A DNA stretch of 38,843 nt from an uncultured bacterium (GTDB taxonomy: Bacteria; Vulcanimicrobiota; CADAWZ01). The notes beneath the pieces are model-generated. The model was given only the letters and a program-made list of their open reading frames with translations, was not told where the DNA came from and searched no databases. Positions 1 to 8,051 of this stretch are shown piece after piece. The position numbers were made by a program, and so were the translations under genes. The stretch is from assembly GCA_949288455.1 (NCBI GenBank), contig CASEKF010000063.1, forward strand, positions 1-38,843, in the 5' to 3' direction. The number at the start of each line of letters is the position of its first letter. Position 1 is the stretch's first letter.

Positions 1-121
1 ATAAAAATACATTTTTAGCCCGGTTATATTTTATAAACAAAACTCATCGCCCGGAAAAACTTCCGCTTAATTCTTCGCTATTCATAAATCTCAAAGGACT
101 TCTCTATGTGCCAGCTTCATA

Positions 122-158
122 TAAAAAATCCTGATTTTAACATATTTAAAATCAGGAT
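122..158 (-). terminator. Rho-independent terminator of the tRNA-Ala gene
   Basis: On the minus strand a perfect 13-bp stem (arms at 128-140 and 146-158, loop CATAT on the plus strand) is followed directly by six T residues. It begins 8 bases after the tRNA 3' end and is an ideal intrinsic terminator. Confidence 0.9.
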
Positions 159-165
159 AAAGTAA

Positions 166-238
166 TGGAGATGAGGGGACTCGAACCCCTGACCTTCTGA
201 ATGCGAACCAGACGCTCTCCCAACTGAGCTACACCCCC
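166..238 (-). tRNA. tRNA-Ala, anticodon CGC
   Basis: The 73-nt cloverleaf can be folded by hand: acceptor GGGGGTG/CATCTCC, D-stem GCTC/GAGC, anticodon stem TCTGG/TCAGA with loop TTCGCAT (anticodon CGC, reading GCG alanine codons), T-stem AGGGG/CCCCT with loop TTCGAGT. The acceptor stem carries the G3-U70 wobble pair that is the identity element of alanine tRNAs. The discriminator base is A. The CCA tail is not encoded, so it must be added by a nucleotidyltransferase. The gene has its own promoter and terminator and is a single-gene transcription unit. Confidence 0.95.
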
Positions 239-250
239 ATGCAAGGATTC

Positions 251-279
251 ATTATACTATTACTTTATTTATTTGTCAA
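251..279 (-). promoter_or_regulatory. Sigma-70-type promoter of tRNA-Ala
   Basis: On the minus strand, TTGACA (274-279) and TATAAT (251-256) are separated by exactly 17 bases. Both hexamers match the consensus perfectly, as expected for a highly expressed stable RNA. The -10 box ends 12 bases before the mature tRNA 5' end. Confidence 0.93.
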
Positions 280-405
280 GAAGAAAGTAATAACATATAC
301 ATAAGATTTTTATGCACCAATAACCTTTTAGACGATTCAAAACTTAAATCTTATCTTGACGGCTTGATTTTCTAACGTAAACGCCTAAGATTCGGCTCCT
401 AACTA

Positions 406-1020
406 TCAGCGCAAGAGTCTGAGACTATCTATATAAAAACGACCGGTCGTTCTAATTGAACTTTCCGGATACGCCCATTCAATATAAGGAGTAAAAGGAT
501 TTGCAGAACTAGTAATGGAGGGAGAAACCGAAGGATCCGAATCCTCCTTACGGTACGGTTTAAAACTCTCTCTGTTCAGAGTGTACTTCTGCCAAGATTC
601 TGTTAATTCGATTCTTGCTCGATAATAAAAATTATGATTTTTGTCTTCTAAAACGATAAGCAAAGGCATCTGTTTATCCGCTTTGGCTTTAAAAGAAATA
701 CTTCTCAAACCGTCTAACACCAAAGCGGAAGTTTTTACTCCGACAGGCTTGTTCTGAGAGGAAGTAAAACTTACTTCCAAAGCTCCGAAAGTAGTGTCAA
801 CGTTATTTTTATCATAGGTGATTTTTACATACGATCTATTTCTATCGGTCGAGTTAAAAAAATACATCGGCACGTCGAAATTAATTCTAAGGTCAGACTC
901 CTTAGATAAAACGTCCGGCATTAAACCGCCGTAAGCTGTTAAAATCAACATAGTCAAAAGAGCTATGCCGACAAAAATTCCAAACGAGATATTGCCGATT
1001 TTAGAAATATAGTTATACAT
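406..1020 (-). CDS. Membrane-anchored protein with carbohydrate-binding-like beta-sandwich domain
   Basis: The 204-residue protein has one N-terminal hydrophobic segment (about residues 9-30) that would act as an uncleaved signal anchor or signal peptide, leaving the rest outside the cytoplasm. Residues about 45-204 are beta-rich, with the pattern (S-I-S-F-K-A-K near 108, W-Q-K-Y-T-L near 143, F-Y-I-D-S-L near the end) of CIA30/CBM11-like galactose-binding-fold domains. No catalytic residues are recognisable. The start ATG is preceded by AAAGGCGG at an acceptable distance. It is the last gene before the tRNA and stands about 70 bases from the CBS-protein gene, so it may be the tail of that operon. 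The fold is inferred from sequence pattern only; a ligand cannot be named. Confidence 0.6.
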   Translation of the reverse strand: MYNYISKIGNISFGIFVGIALLTMLILTAYGGLMPDVLSKESDLRINFDVPMYFFNSTDRNRSYVKITYDKNNVDTTFGALEVSFTSSQNKPVGVKTSALVLDGLRSISFKAKADKQMPLLIVLEDKNHNFYYRARIELTESWQKYTLNRESFKPYRKEDSDPSVSPSITSSANPFTPYIEWAYPESSIRTTGRFYIDSLRLLR

Positions 1021-1092
1021 ACTTAAATCCGCCTTTAATAAAAATAAAAAAGGGAACCCTCTCCATATTATTCCTGAATAATTTTACTTTTC

Positions 1093-2316
1093 TCATTTAT
1101 TGTCCTGCAATCGTTCTAATTTAAGAACGGTAATCCTATGCCTTACTACTTTTTCTACGGTTATTCTAACGCCGTTTGTCTCTATAGTCTCCCCAGCTCG
1201 AGGTATCCGTCCGAGCTCAGCGTAAACGTAGCCGCTTATAGTCTCAAAATCAGCGTCGGGCAAATCCTCCGGTAAGGAGATCTCAAGAGACTCGTTTAAC
1301 TCAGAAATAAGAGTTCTGCCCGCGACTATAAATGAATTTAAAGATATTTGCCTTATCAATTCGGAATCTTTATCGTATTCGTCCAATATATCTCCGACGA
1401 TTTCTTCTACCGCGTCTTCAAGCGTAACAATGCCGTCCGTGCCGCCGTATTCGTCTATAACTACGGCAAGAGCAGTTTTAGCGCTCTGCATTTCCATCAT
1501 CAATTCGTCTATTTTTCTACTTCCGGGAACAAGCATAGGCTTTCTCATAAAATCTGATACCGGACGCTCAAATTCGTTGTCGCACAGCGGCGGAATCATA
1601 TCCTTAGTGTGTATCACTCCTACGATTTTATCGATCGAGCCGTCGTACACGGGAATCCTGCTGAAGCCATGCTCTAACGCAATATCTATAGCTTTTCTCA
1701 AGTCAGCGTCTTTTGAAACTGCTTTAACGTCGAGTCTTGGAACCATAATTTCAGAGGCCGTAGTGTCTGCAAGCCGCAAAACGTTATGCAGCATCTCGTT
1801 TTCCTTTTCTTCTAAAATTCCCGCTTCGGACGCGCGTTCAAAAACTTCCATCAGATCGTCCTCAGTCATTCTTTTTGTTGACTTACTATAAAACGGGCTT
1901 AAAAATTTAGAAATAACAAATAAAAAAGGAAAAGCCGCGAAATAGACAACGTAAAAAGAGGGAAGAAATTTTATAAAATTTTTTTCCTCTACAACCGCCG
2001 TTTTAAACAAAGAGAAATCCGCCGCAAATAAAAAGAGCGAAAAAAAAGCAACGAGAGCTACGTCAACGTATATATTAGCCGTATTGCGGATACAAACGGA
2101 CGAAAAAGCTCCAAAAGCGACGAAAGAAGCGACTCTCCAGAAATTTATCGAAGCCGTAAGAGCTACGTCGGGGTTAATCTTGCAAAAAAAAGCCTCAGCC
2201 TCGTCATATTTACCGCGAAGAGCTCTAAACTCATTTCTGACAAACGATTTGACAAGACTTAAAAGAAAGGAAAAAAACAATGCGGAACACAAACAAACAA
2301 AAATTCCGTAAAGCAA
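1093..2316 (-). CDS. HlyC/CorC (TlyC) family CBS-domain membrane protein
   Basis: The 407-residue protein has an N-terminal membrane part with hydrophobic segments about 1-25, 60-105 and 115-145, poorly conserved against classical CNNM/DUF21 domains. Two cytosolic CBS domains follow (about 190-310; landmarks A-S-E-I-M-V-P-R, S-R-I-P-V-Y, V-V-I-D-E-Y-G-G-T-D-G-I-V-T-L-E-D). A C-terminal CorC_HlyC transporter-associated domain lies at about 325-402. Family members are linked to magnesium/cobalt efflux and nucleotide sensing through the CBS pair; a specific ion cannot be assigned here. The start is TTG, preceded by AAAGG about 9 bases upstream and 25 bases after the dgkA stop, fitting co-transcription. 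In many Gram-positive genomes such a gene follows dgkA and ybeY, which supports the assignment. Confidence 0.85.
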   Translation of the reverse strand: MLYGIFVCLCSALFFSFLLSLVKSFVRNEFRALRGKYDEAEAFFCKINPDVALTASINFWRVASFVAFGAFSSVCIRNTANIYVDVALVAFFSLFLFAADFSLFKTAVVEEKNFIKFLPSFYVVYFAAFPFLFVISKFLSPFYSKSTKRMTEDDLMEVFERASEAGILEEKENEMLHNVLRLADTTASEIMVPRLDVKAVSKDADLRKAIDIALEHGFSRIPVYDGSIDKIVGVIHTKDMIPPLCDNEFERPVSDFMRKPMLVPGSRKIDELMMEMQSAKTALAVVIDEYGGTDGIVTLEDAVEEIVGDILDEYDKDSELIRQISLNSFIVAGRTLISELNESLEISLPEDLPDADFETISGYVYAELGRIPRAGETIETNGVRITVEKVVRHRITVLKLERLQDNK

Positions 2317-2341
2317 ATAAAAAAACCTTTCGCTTATTTTT

Positions 2342-3046
2342 CTATTTTAAACAAAGATAGAATACGACTACAGTGAAAAGTATCCCTAAAAGTCCCCCTA
2401 TAATAGTTTCGTACACTTCATGAAATTTAGCTTCTATCCTGCTTTGCGTGACTAACAGAGCTAACGCCAGAGCCAATATGCCGGCGGTAGTATTTTGCGT
2501 TATTAATAGAATTGCGGTGCTCGCGCCGAAAGCTAGAGCCGCATGTCCGGAGGCGAGACCTCCTTGAGTAAAGCTTCCTTTTTTCCCAAAATATTTAAAA
2601 ACGGCTACGGCAATAAGCAGAAGGAAAATAATGATGACGACTATATGCGGAAAATGCTCTTTTATTCTAGTCGCCACGTCTGTCATCACCGGACGCCGTA
2701 TAGCCGGAATCAAAATAAGATAGCCGCATCCGCACGCTCCTATGGACGCTATAAGAACGGCTCCGGCAGAAAGATCTTTAGCTATTTTAGCTAAAGGATG
2801 AGCGGAAATCGTCAAAAGATTAACTACCGTCTCTATCGCCGTATTTATAATTTCAGCAGCTATCACCGCAGTAATGGCCAAAATCAAAACCGCTAACTCC
2901 GCTCTGTCAATATCAAGCCAAAGACACATGAGAAGAACGCATATAGCCAATATAACATGTATCTTCATATTGCGCTCGGTCTTAAGAGCGTAAGTTATGC
3001 CTGTGACGGCGTTATTAAGAGATTCCGTAAAACGTATTTTTTTCAT
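2342..3046 (-). CDS. dgkA: Fusion of DgkA-type lipid kinase with PAP2-like phosphatase domain
   Basis: Residues about 1-115 form a DgkA-family integral membrane kinase: amphipathic start, three hydrophobic helices, the signature E-I-I-N-T-A-I-E (65-72) with the catalytic-type Glu72, and A-K-D-L-S-A-G-A-V (89-97). Gram-positive relatives phosphorylate undecaprenol rather than diacylglycerol. Residues about 130-234 form a second membrane module resembling PAP2 phosphatases, with S-G-H at 166-168 and S-R-x5-H-x3-E at 202-213. The first PAP2 motif lacks the usual R-P pair and the last Asp is Glu, so phosphatase activity is uncertain. The gene sits between ybeY (10-base gap) and the CBS protein. 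The combination suggests control of the undecaprenol/undecaprenyl-phosphate pool. Confidence 0.85.
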   Translation of the reverse strand: MKKIRFTESLNNAVTGITYALKTERNMKIHVILAICVLLMCLWLDIDRAELAVLILAITAVIAAEIINTAIETVVNLLTISAHPLAKIAKDLSAGAVLIASIGACGCGYLILIPAIRRPVMTDVATRIKEHFPHIVVIIIFLLLIAVAVFKYFGKKGSFTQGGLASGHAALAFGASTAILLITQNTTAGILALALALLVTQSRIEAKFHEVYETIIGGLLGILFTVVVFYLCLK

Positions 3047-3056
3047 TTAAAGTATC

Positions 3057-3527
3057 TTATGTTATCGCCTCAAAATTTATCCTGGATATATATGAGTTGC
3101 CTAGAGCGGCCATTTCAGCCAATTCTTCGTCCGTAGCGTCGTCATATCCTAAAAGATGGAGAATTCCATGAGCCGTTAAAAAAGCGAGTTCATGCTTTAC
3201 CGAATGTTTCTGATTTTCAGCCTGACGCATAGCTTGAGGAATCGAAATAACTATATCTCCTATAAGCCGATACCTCTTAGAAGGAGGAGATAAAAGCGAA
3301 GCTCCTTCGTTCATTGAAAAAGAAAGAACGTCCGTAGTTTCGTCTATCCTGCGATATTCAAAGTTTAATCTTTTCATAATAGCGTCATCTGTAAGAAGTA
3401 CGCTTAATTCGCAATTAAAATCTAAATTTACCAACTCAAGAATTTTTTCAGCGCATATTTTTACAAATCTTTTATAACCTCTTGGAGGTTTTCCCTGGAT
3501 GTCGACAAGAACTCTGACTTTGCTCAT
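3057..3527 (-). CDS. ybeY: YbeY endoribonuclease (rRNA maturation factor)
   Basis: The 156-residue protein matches the UPF0054/YbeY metalloendoribonuclease needed for 16S rRNA 3' processing and ribosome quality control. Visible landmarks are R-R-I-D-E-T-T-D-V-L-S-F (59-70), G-D-I-V-I-S near 90, and the metal site H-G-I-L-H-L-L-G-Y-D-D (120-130). In the usual H-x3-H-x5-H site the third ligand is His; here position 130 is Asp, so the zinc site would be His-His-Asp. The start ATG has a strong GGAGG four bases upstream. Position between pgpH and dgkA is the classical order and makes the identity firm despite the substitution. Confidence 0.92.
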   Translation of the reverse strand: MSKVRVLVDIQGKPPRGYKRFVKICAEKILELVNLDFNCELSVLLTDDAIMKRLNFEYRRIDETTDVLSFSMNEGASLLSPPSKRYRLIGDIVISIPQAMRQAENQKHSVKHELAFLTAHGILHLLGYDDATDEELAEMAALGNSYISRINFEAIT

Positions 3528-3551
3528 TAATCCTCCGTTCCGATTCTGTTT

Positions 3552-5723
3552 TTAGTATTTTTTTTGTTCAGGATATTCAATTCTAGTATGATAAAGGCTG
3601 GCCATGCTTTGTAAAAATTTCTTTTTTAATTTACTTATATCTTTAAAACTAAGCTCGCATTCGTTAAATTGTCCGTCGTTAAGCATTCCGTTGATTATCG
3701 CGTCTATCATAGATTCAATTTTAGATAGATCCACGTTCTTCAAAGACCTTACGGCCGCCTCGATAGAGTCGGCCATCATAACGACGGCGGCTTCCTTTGT
3801 CTGAGGCTTTGGCCCGGGATATCTAAAATCCTCTTCCCTGGCGTTTTTATCCGTTTTTAGGGCTTGAAAATGAAAATACTTTAAAAGAGACGTTCCATGA
3901 TGTTGAGCTATAATATCGATTATAGGTTCCGGAAGCTTATACTTTTTGGCTAACTCTACGCCCTGTTTCACATGAGAAGTAATTATTACCTTGCTGAGCG
4001 TGGAAGCGCATTTATCATGAGGATTTAAAGCTCCAAACTGATTTTCGATAAACATCGACGGGTGTTTTGTTTTACCTATGTCATGATAATATGCTCCCAC
4101 TCTTGCAAGAAGAGGATTCGCCCCTATCTCCGATGCTCCCGCTTCGGCAAGATTAGCGACAAGTATACTGTGAACGTGAGTTCCCGGAGCCTTAGAAGTC
4201 AATTCTCTCAGAAGATATTCCGTAGGATTAGCTATATCGAGAAGTCTGACGTTGGTCACTACCGGAAAAAGATTCTCGACAAAAAACATGGCTCCTATTG
4301 CCATGACGCATGAAAACGAACCGTTGACAGCGGCTACGGCTACCGGCGACCACATTAAAACGTCGTCTTCGGAAATATAAGTGTTGGTTATCCATGCCGC
4401 CAACATGTTAACGGCAGTTACAATCACCGCAGCCCACAGCATTTCCGTTCTCTTGCGGGTATTCGAAAAAACTATTATTGCGGCGACTCCGGTAAATAAA
4501 CCGGTTATTCCGGCCGACGCGCTATGAGTCATCATAGAAACTAATATACAGATAACTATAGTCACAAGTACTGCAAAAGAAGATCCCGCGACCATTTGAA
4601 TCAAAATTGAAGCGATAGCGACAGGAGTCATATATCTCAAAATATACGCGCCAAACGCTTCTGATATAGGAAGATGAGTAGTAAAACTGCAAAGGGAAGT
4701 CGTACCAAGAGTAATAAGAGCCACAAGCAACAGCAGTCTTTTATCTGAAAGAATAGAAGGCGCAAACATTCTAGCGCCAAAATATAATATGACAAGCATA
4801 ATAAAGACGGCGGTAGAACCTGCAAATACGCCCTGTAGTAAGAGAGAAGGCCTATATATATCCATATCTCCAAGAAGCTCCAAATGCTTGGGCGTCACGA
4901 TCTCGCCTTCTCTAATAATAGTCTGCCCCTGAGCTATAAAAACGGAGACAGGTTTAACTTCGCTCATTCTTTTCGCCTGAAGATCTTTTATCGCAACCCA
5001 ATCCTGAACCTTATTAGGACGGACGGAATTAGATACCAAAGCGAAGATTACTTTTTTCTCGTTATCGGGAAGATTCAGACTATCGACGTTCTCCTGAATT
5101 TCCGAAATAGATTCGTCGCTAACAAGAGAAGAATTACCCGGAGCGCTCGAAACTCCCATTTCCATCGCGCTTCTAGTAATCGTCATAGCCGTCTGCTTCA
5201 AATTTACAAAAGTCATTTCGTCAAAAGTTAAAAGCTCGTCGAAAATTTCTCTGCTGACAAATACGGGAAAAGATGTCTCAGGCTCTATAGGAGCAGAAAA
5301 TTTAACGTCGTTAGCGTCCGTAGACAAATCGGACAAAGGATCTGTTTTTTTGCGCTTTCTTTCGTTCGATATCTGCTCCAAGGTATACGATAAAGAACCC
5401 AAGACTTTATTGGTAATATCTCCGTCGGTAGACATTATATTGGGAACGGTTTTAGCGGCGGCAAGTCTAGCTTGTTCTGTCGCTTCCTTATCTATCTGCG
5501 TAAAATCTACGAGAGCCTTAACGTCCTTTAAAGCGGGCTGTCCAACTATAAAATTATCTTTCGGCATATATTCGGAAGAAAGAATCCAAGTCAAAAACAA
5601 CCAAAACAACGCCACGATCAAAGTGTACTGATAATTTTTCTTACTAAAGGCGCATGATACGCAAACTTTAAGGAGAGATATGAACGAAATTATTTGTTTT
5701 TTTAAAAAATTTAGAAATTTCAT
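3552..5723 (-). CDS. pgpH: PgpH-type 7TM-HD phosphodiesterase (c-di-AMP hydrolase)
   Basis: The 723-residue membrane protein has an N-terminal transmembrane helix (about 27-50), a large extracytoplasmic 7TMR-HDED-like domain (about 55-290), a block of seven or so hydrophobic helices (about 295-490) and a cytosolic HD hydrolase domain. The HD dyad is H547-D548 in Y-Y-H-D-I-G-K, with a downstream I-I-A-Q-H-H-G motif. Family members degrade cyclic di-AMP to pApA and so adjust osmolyte transport and cell-wall stress responses. The protein is full length for the family. In Firmicutes phoH usually precedes pgpH; here rpsU is immediately upstream and no phoH is present. The gene is followed by ybeY after 24 bases. 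Confidence 0.93.
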   Translation of the reverse strand: MKFLNFLKKQIISFISLLKVCVSCAFSKKNYQYTLIVALFWLFLTWILSSEYMPKDNFIVGQPALKDVKALVDFTQIDKEATEQARLAAAKTVPNIMSTDGDITNKVLGSLSYTLEQISNERKRKKTDPLSDLSTDANDVKFSAPIEPETSFPVFVSREIFDELLTFDEMTFVNLKQTAMTITRSAMEMGVSSAPGNSSLVSDESISEIQENVDSLNLPDNEKKVIFALVSNSVRPNKVQDWVAIKDLQAKRMSEVKPVSVFIAQGQTIIREGEIVTPKHLELLGDMDIYRPSLLLQGVFAGSTAVFIMLVILYFGARMFAPSILSDKRLLLLVALITLGTTSLCSFTTHLPISEAFGAYILRYMTPVAIASILIQMVAGSSFAVLVTIVICILVSMMTHSASAGITGLFTGVAAIIVFSNTRKRTEMLWAAVIVTAVNMLAAWITNTYISEDDVLMWSPVAVAAVNGSFSCVMAIGAMFFVENLFPVVTNVRLLDIANPTEYLLRELTSKAPGTHVHSILVANLAEAGASEIGANPLLARVGAYYHDIGKTKHPSMFIENQFGALNPHDKCASTLSKVIITSHVKQGVELAKKYKLPEPIIDIIAQHHGTSLLKYFHFQALKTDKNAREEDFRYPGPKPQTKEAAVVMMADSIEAAVRSLKNVDLSKIESMIDAIINGMLNDGQFNECELSFKDISKLKKKFLQSMASLYHTRIEYPEQKKY

Positions 5724-5736
5724 GAATTAAAAGCAT

Positions 5737-5778
5737 AAGAAGCCTCACCAAGATTGAGAAATCATGATGCGGCTTCTT
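5737..5778. terminator. Hairpin between rpsU and pgpH, probable bidirectional terminator
   Basis: Arms at 5737-5750 and 5765-5778 pair over 14 positions with one mismatch and one G-T wobble. On the plus strand the stem is followed by TTAATTTTTTTA, a good terminator tail; on the minus strand the tail is only TATGCTTTT. Since rpsU runs on the minus strand, it may act as a partial terminator that sets rpsU and pgpH expression apart. Confidence 0.6.
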
Positions 5779-5821
5779 TAATTTTTTTATTAACGTATAA
5801 TCCAAAACCGAACTGACGCCG

Positions 5822-5995
5822 CTAACTGGATCTTCTCCGTCTTGCAGCTTCTGATTTTTTCTTTCTTTTTACGCTTGGCTTTTCGTAATGCTCCCGCTTT
5901 TTCCACTCGGAAAGAATACCGTCGCGCTGACATTGTCTACGAAATCTTTTCAATGCAGAATCAATCGATTCGCCTTCATTCACGCGAGTTTCCAC
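5822..5995 (-). CDS. rpsU: 30S ribosomal protein S21
   Basis: This 57-residue reading frame starts with GTG (5993-5995) and encodes a small, strongly basic protein. It matches bacterial S21 end to end: [12 protein letters not shown] near the N-terminus, then [15 protein letters not shown] and E-A-A-R-R-R-R near the C-terminus. S21 binds the 30S platform and helps base-pair the Shine-Dalgarno helix during initiation. The GTG start is chosen because AGAGGGGG lies just upstream and the family N-terminus fits. A consensus promoter lies about 75 bases upstream. Confidence 0.95.
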   Translation of the reverse strand: METRVNEGESIDSALKRFRRQCQRDGILSEWKKREHYEKPSVKRKKKSEAARRRRSS

Positions 5996-6067
5996 TTTCT
6001 CACCCCCTCTACATTGAACTTGCCTCCCGTTAATTCAAATAAATAATTCAGGAGCCTCGTTTTAAAA

Positions 6068-6096
6068 ATTATATTCTATTGTATAAATTATGTCAA
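6068..6096 (-). promoter_or_regulatory. Promoter of rpsU (and possibly the pgpH operon)
   Basis: On the minus strand TTGACA (6091-6096) and TATAAT (6068-6073) are separated by 17 bases, a perfect sigma-70 consensus. The leader between it and rpsU is about 65 bases long. It contains GGGAGG followed by ATGTAG, a one-codon start-stop frame, just ahead of the real GTG start. Confidence 0.9.
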
Positions 6097-6149
6097 GTTC
6101 CATAAAAAAGACAAAATACGCTTTTGCCTAAAGGAAAAGCTTCAAAAAG

Positions 6150-6175
6150 CCGAACTGAAGACCAAAATCAGTTCA
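6150..6175 (-). terminator. Probable terminator of the long biosynthetic operon
   Basis: The minus-strand inverted repeat GAACTGA / TCAGTTC (6168-6174 and 6152-6158, 9-base loop) overlaps the stop codon of the methyltransferase gene and is followed by GGCTTTTTG. The stem is short, so this is a moderate call. It precedes the rpsU promoter. Confidence 0.5.
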
Positions 6176-6778
6176 AGAAAAGAATAAACGTCCGACTAAA
6201 GGTCCGAAAGGAATTATTTTAAGAGCTATAACGACGGCAAAAGCTATAAACTGAAAAACGGTCCTGCTTTCCGCTTCCATAACGGCTTTTATATCAAAGG
6301 AACCGGAAGGATTCGGATAGAGTTTAAAATTAGGAATTATCCTGTTGACTTTAGAACAATAATCCTTATAAGGTTCCCCAAACATCTTTTCCAGGAACTC
6401 TTCCTCATACGGAATTATCATTCCATAGACGCCAAAATAGCATACAGCCCATAATATTATAAAGACAAGAATCATCCATAAAGGACATGCCCCTGAAACG
6501 GCTATCACAAATCCCAAGCCGGTCAAAGCGTTGCCTATGTAAAGAGGATTCCTAACTATCGCGTAAGGGCCTCCGGTAACAAGATAAGGAGCGTCGGCGG
6601 TATCTTTCCTAGTCGTAACGCCGGCGTATCCGACTCCCCAAATTCTGATAGCCTCTCCCATAAAAGCGACTATAATTCCTATTGAAAACGACAGAAGCGT
6701 AGGCTTTCCCAATAAGATAAGCGTCAGCGCTACCGGGATAAAAAAAACGCCCCTGTACTTAAAAAAAAAGCTTCTCAT
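6173..6778 (-). CDS. ICMT/PEMT-like integral membrane methyltransferase family protein
   Basis: The protein is about 201 residues from the ATG at 6778, chosen because AAAGGA lies 8 bases upstream and it begins one base after the previous stop; an in-frame upstream codon inside lpxB is rejected. It has four or five hydrophobic helices. It carries the isoprenylcysteine carboxyl methyltransferase/phospholipid methyltransferase signature: G-P-Y-A-I-V-R-N-P-L-Y-I-G-N (about 92-105) and a later E-E-E-F-L-E-K-M-F-G-E-P-Y-K-D-Y (about 136-151). Bacterial members methylate unknown lipids or small molecules using S-adenosylmethionine. Tight coupling to the LpxB-like gene suggests an envelope-lipid role, which is inference. 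Confidence 0.78.
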   Translation of the reverse strand: MRSFFFKYRGVFFIPVALTLILLGKPTLLSFSIGIIVAFMGEAIRIWGVGYAGVTTRKDTADAPYLVTGGPYAIVRNPLYIGNALTGLGFVIAVSGACPLWMILVFIILWAVCYFGVYGMIIPYEEEFLEKMFGEPYKDYCSKVNRIIPNFKLYPNPSGSFDIKAVMEAESRTVFQFIAFAVVIALKIIPFGPLVGRLFFS

Positions 6779-6779
6779 A

Positions 6780-8012
6780 TTAACTTTCCTTTGCAATTTG
6801 TATACTTTTATCGGCAATTTTAGACGCGGCTCCGCCTCCGCCCATTACGGCGAGTAATTCTTTAGAAATAACGCTTAGCCTCTCTTCGTCCCTCAAAAGA
6901 TCAATAGCTACGGAAGATAACTGCGAAGAACTCTCGTCAACTACGACTTCAGGAGTTATTTCCCTATCGGCCAAAGCGTTGGGCAATCCCTTATATTTTA
7001 CATTTCTATACATATATGTCATAATCATTTTTTTAAACATTCCGGTAAAAGGAAGAAGGTTAGCCAGAAACCCAAGGCCTCCGCTCGGAACTTTAGCTTT
7101 CCAAGTAAAAGCTACGATCATAGGCTTTCCTAAAGAAGCGATCTCGGCGGTGTTAGTGCCCGGTATTGTTATGACTAAAGTAGATACGTTTATAATATCG
7201 TATCTATTATCCCTCTCAATTTTTATTCTAACTCCTCCTGCCGTAACTATATAAGAGTCTTCAAGCGTACCCCAAGTCCCGTCTATATTATAACGCTTCT
7301 TTTTAGCTATAAAAACTTTAATATCATCAAAAGTAACAAAAGGAGAAAGACATATCACAAATTCAATTTTCGGAATCTCGACTTTGATTTCCTCGGCCGT
7401 TTTCATAAAAACAGGCAGGCTTTCTCTGACATGACTCAACCTGCTGCCCGGGAAAAAAGCCACTACCTTACTAGATTTAGAAAGTTTAGCTTTAGCTCTG
7501 GTTTCTTCCTCCGTCATGCAAGGCTTGACGCCGTCCTGCATCAAATCTCCCACTACGGTTATATTATGTTCTTTAACGCCAAGATTCATAAATTTGCGTT
7601 TCAAACTATCTTGCATTACGAAAATATGTTTAAAATACCGACAAGTATCGGCTTTCTTCATAGTATAAAGCAAAGCCGGCAACTTAAGCCTTCGGCTTAC
7701 AAGAACGGCATGCCAGGGATCTCCTCCCAGAGATATAACAGCTCCCGATTTTAAAGGGAAAAAACCTTTAGGAGTTAAGTTAAAAGCAATCTTTAAAAAA
7801 TCTTTCGGCTCAAGCACCATGTCTACGGATTCGCAATTCTCGGCTATCGCTTTTTCTCTGCCCGTAGAATAAAAACATGGAACAAGGAGGACTATCACTC
7901 TGGAATTGGCGTCTTTAAGTTTTATTTCCGCAGAAACGGGAAAAACCCATGCGGATAACTCCCCGGGGCTATTGGTTATAATAATGTAATCTGACGTCAT
8001 TTTTGAACACAT
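6780..8012 (-). CDS. Lipid-A-disaccharide synthase-related glycosyltransferase
   Basis: The 410-residue protein resembles the LpxB-related family found in cyanobacteria and several diderm phyla. An N-terminal S-P-G-E-L-S-A-W (about 15-22) corresponds to the G-E-x-S-G start of LpxB. A central F-F-P-G-S-R-L-S-H-V (about 188-197) matches the LpxB G-S-R motif, and a late P-G-T-N-T-A-E-I-A-S-L-G-K-P (about 283-296) matches the nucleotide-sugar site. Canonical LpxB joins UDP-diacylglucosamine and lipid X; this divergent subfamily is not proven to do that. It has no signal peptide and is probably peripheral at the inner membrane. ATG at 8012 lacks a strong ribosome site; the ATG four codons later is an alternative. 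Its neighbour is a membrane methyltransferase. Confidence 0.75.
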   Translation of the reverse strand: MCSKMTSDYIIITNSPGELSAWVFPVSAEIKLKDANSRVIVLLVPCFYSTGREKAIAENCESVDMVLEPKDFLKIAFNLTPKGFFPLKSGAVISLGGDPWHAVLVSRRLKLPALLYTMKKADTCRYFKHIFVMQDSLKRKFMNLGVKEHNITVVGDLMQDGVKPCMTEEETRAKAKLSKSSKVVAFFPGSRLSHVRESLPVFMKTAEEIKVEIPKIEFVICLSPFVTFDDIKVFIAKKKRYNIDGTWGTLEDSYIVTAGGVRIKIERDNRYDIINVSTLVITIPGTNTAEIASLGKPMIVAFTWKAKVPSGGLGFLANLLPFTGMFKKMIMTYMYRNVKYKGLPNALADREITPEVVVDESSSQLSSVAIDLLRDEERLSVISKELLAVMGGGGAASKIADKSIQIAKES

Positions 8013-8051
8013 ATCTTTTAAAATATAGCGTATATCTCAATATAAATCGCT

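Noticed and set aside
1-121. Possible gene or RNA at the left edge
   Set aside because: No open frame, hairpin or promoter that stands out in the 121 bases.
115-177. 20-codon plus-strand frame starting ATGTGCCAG with AAAGGA upstream
   Set aside because: It runs through the tRNA terminator and into the tRNA 3' end; chance is the simpler explanation.
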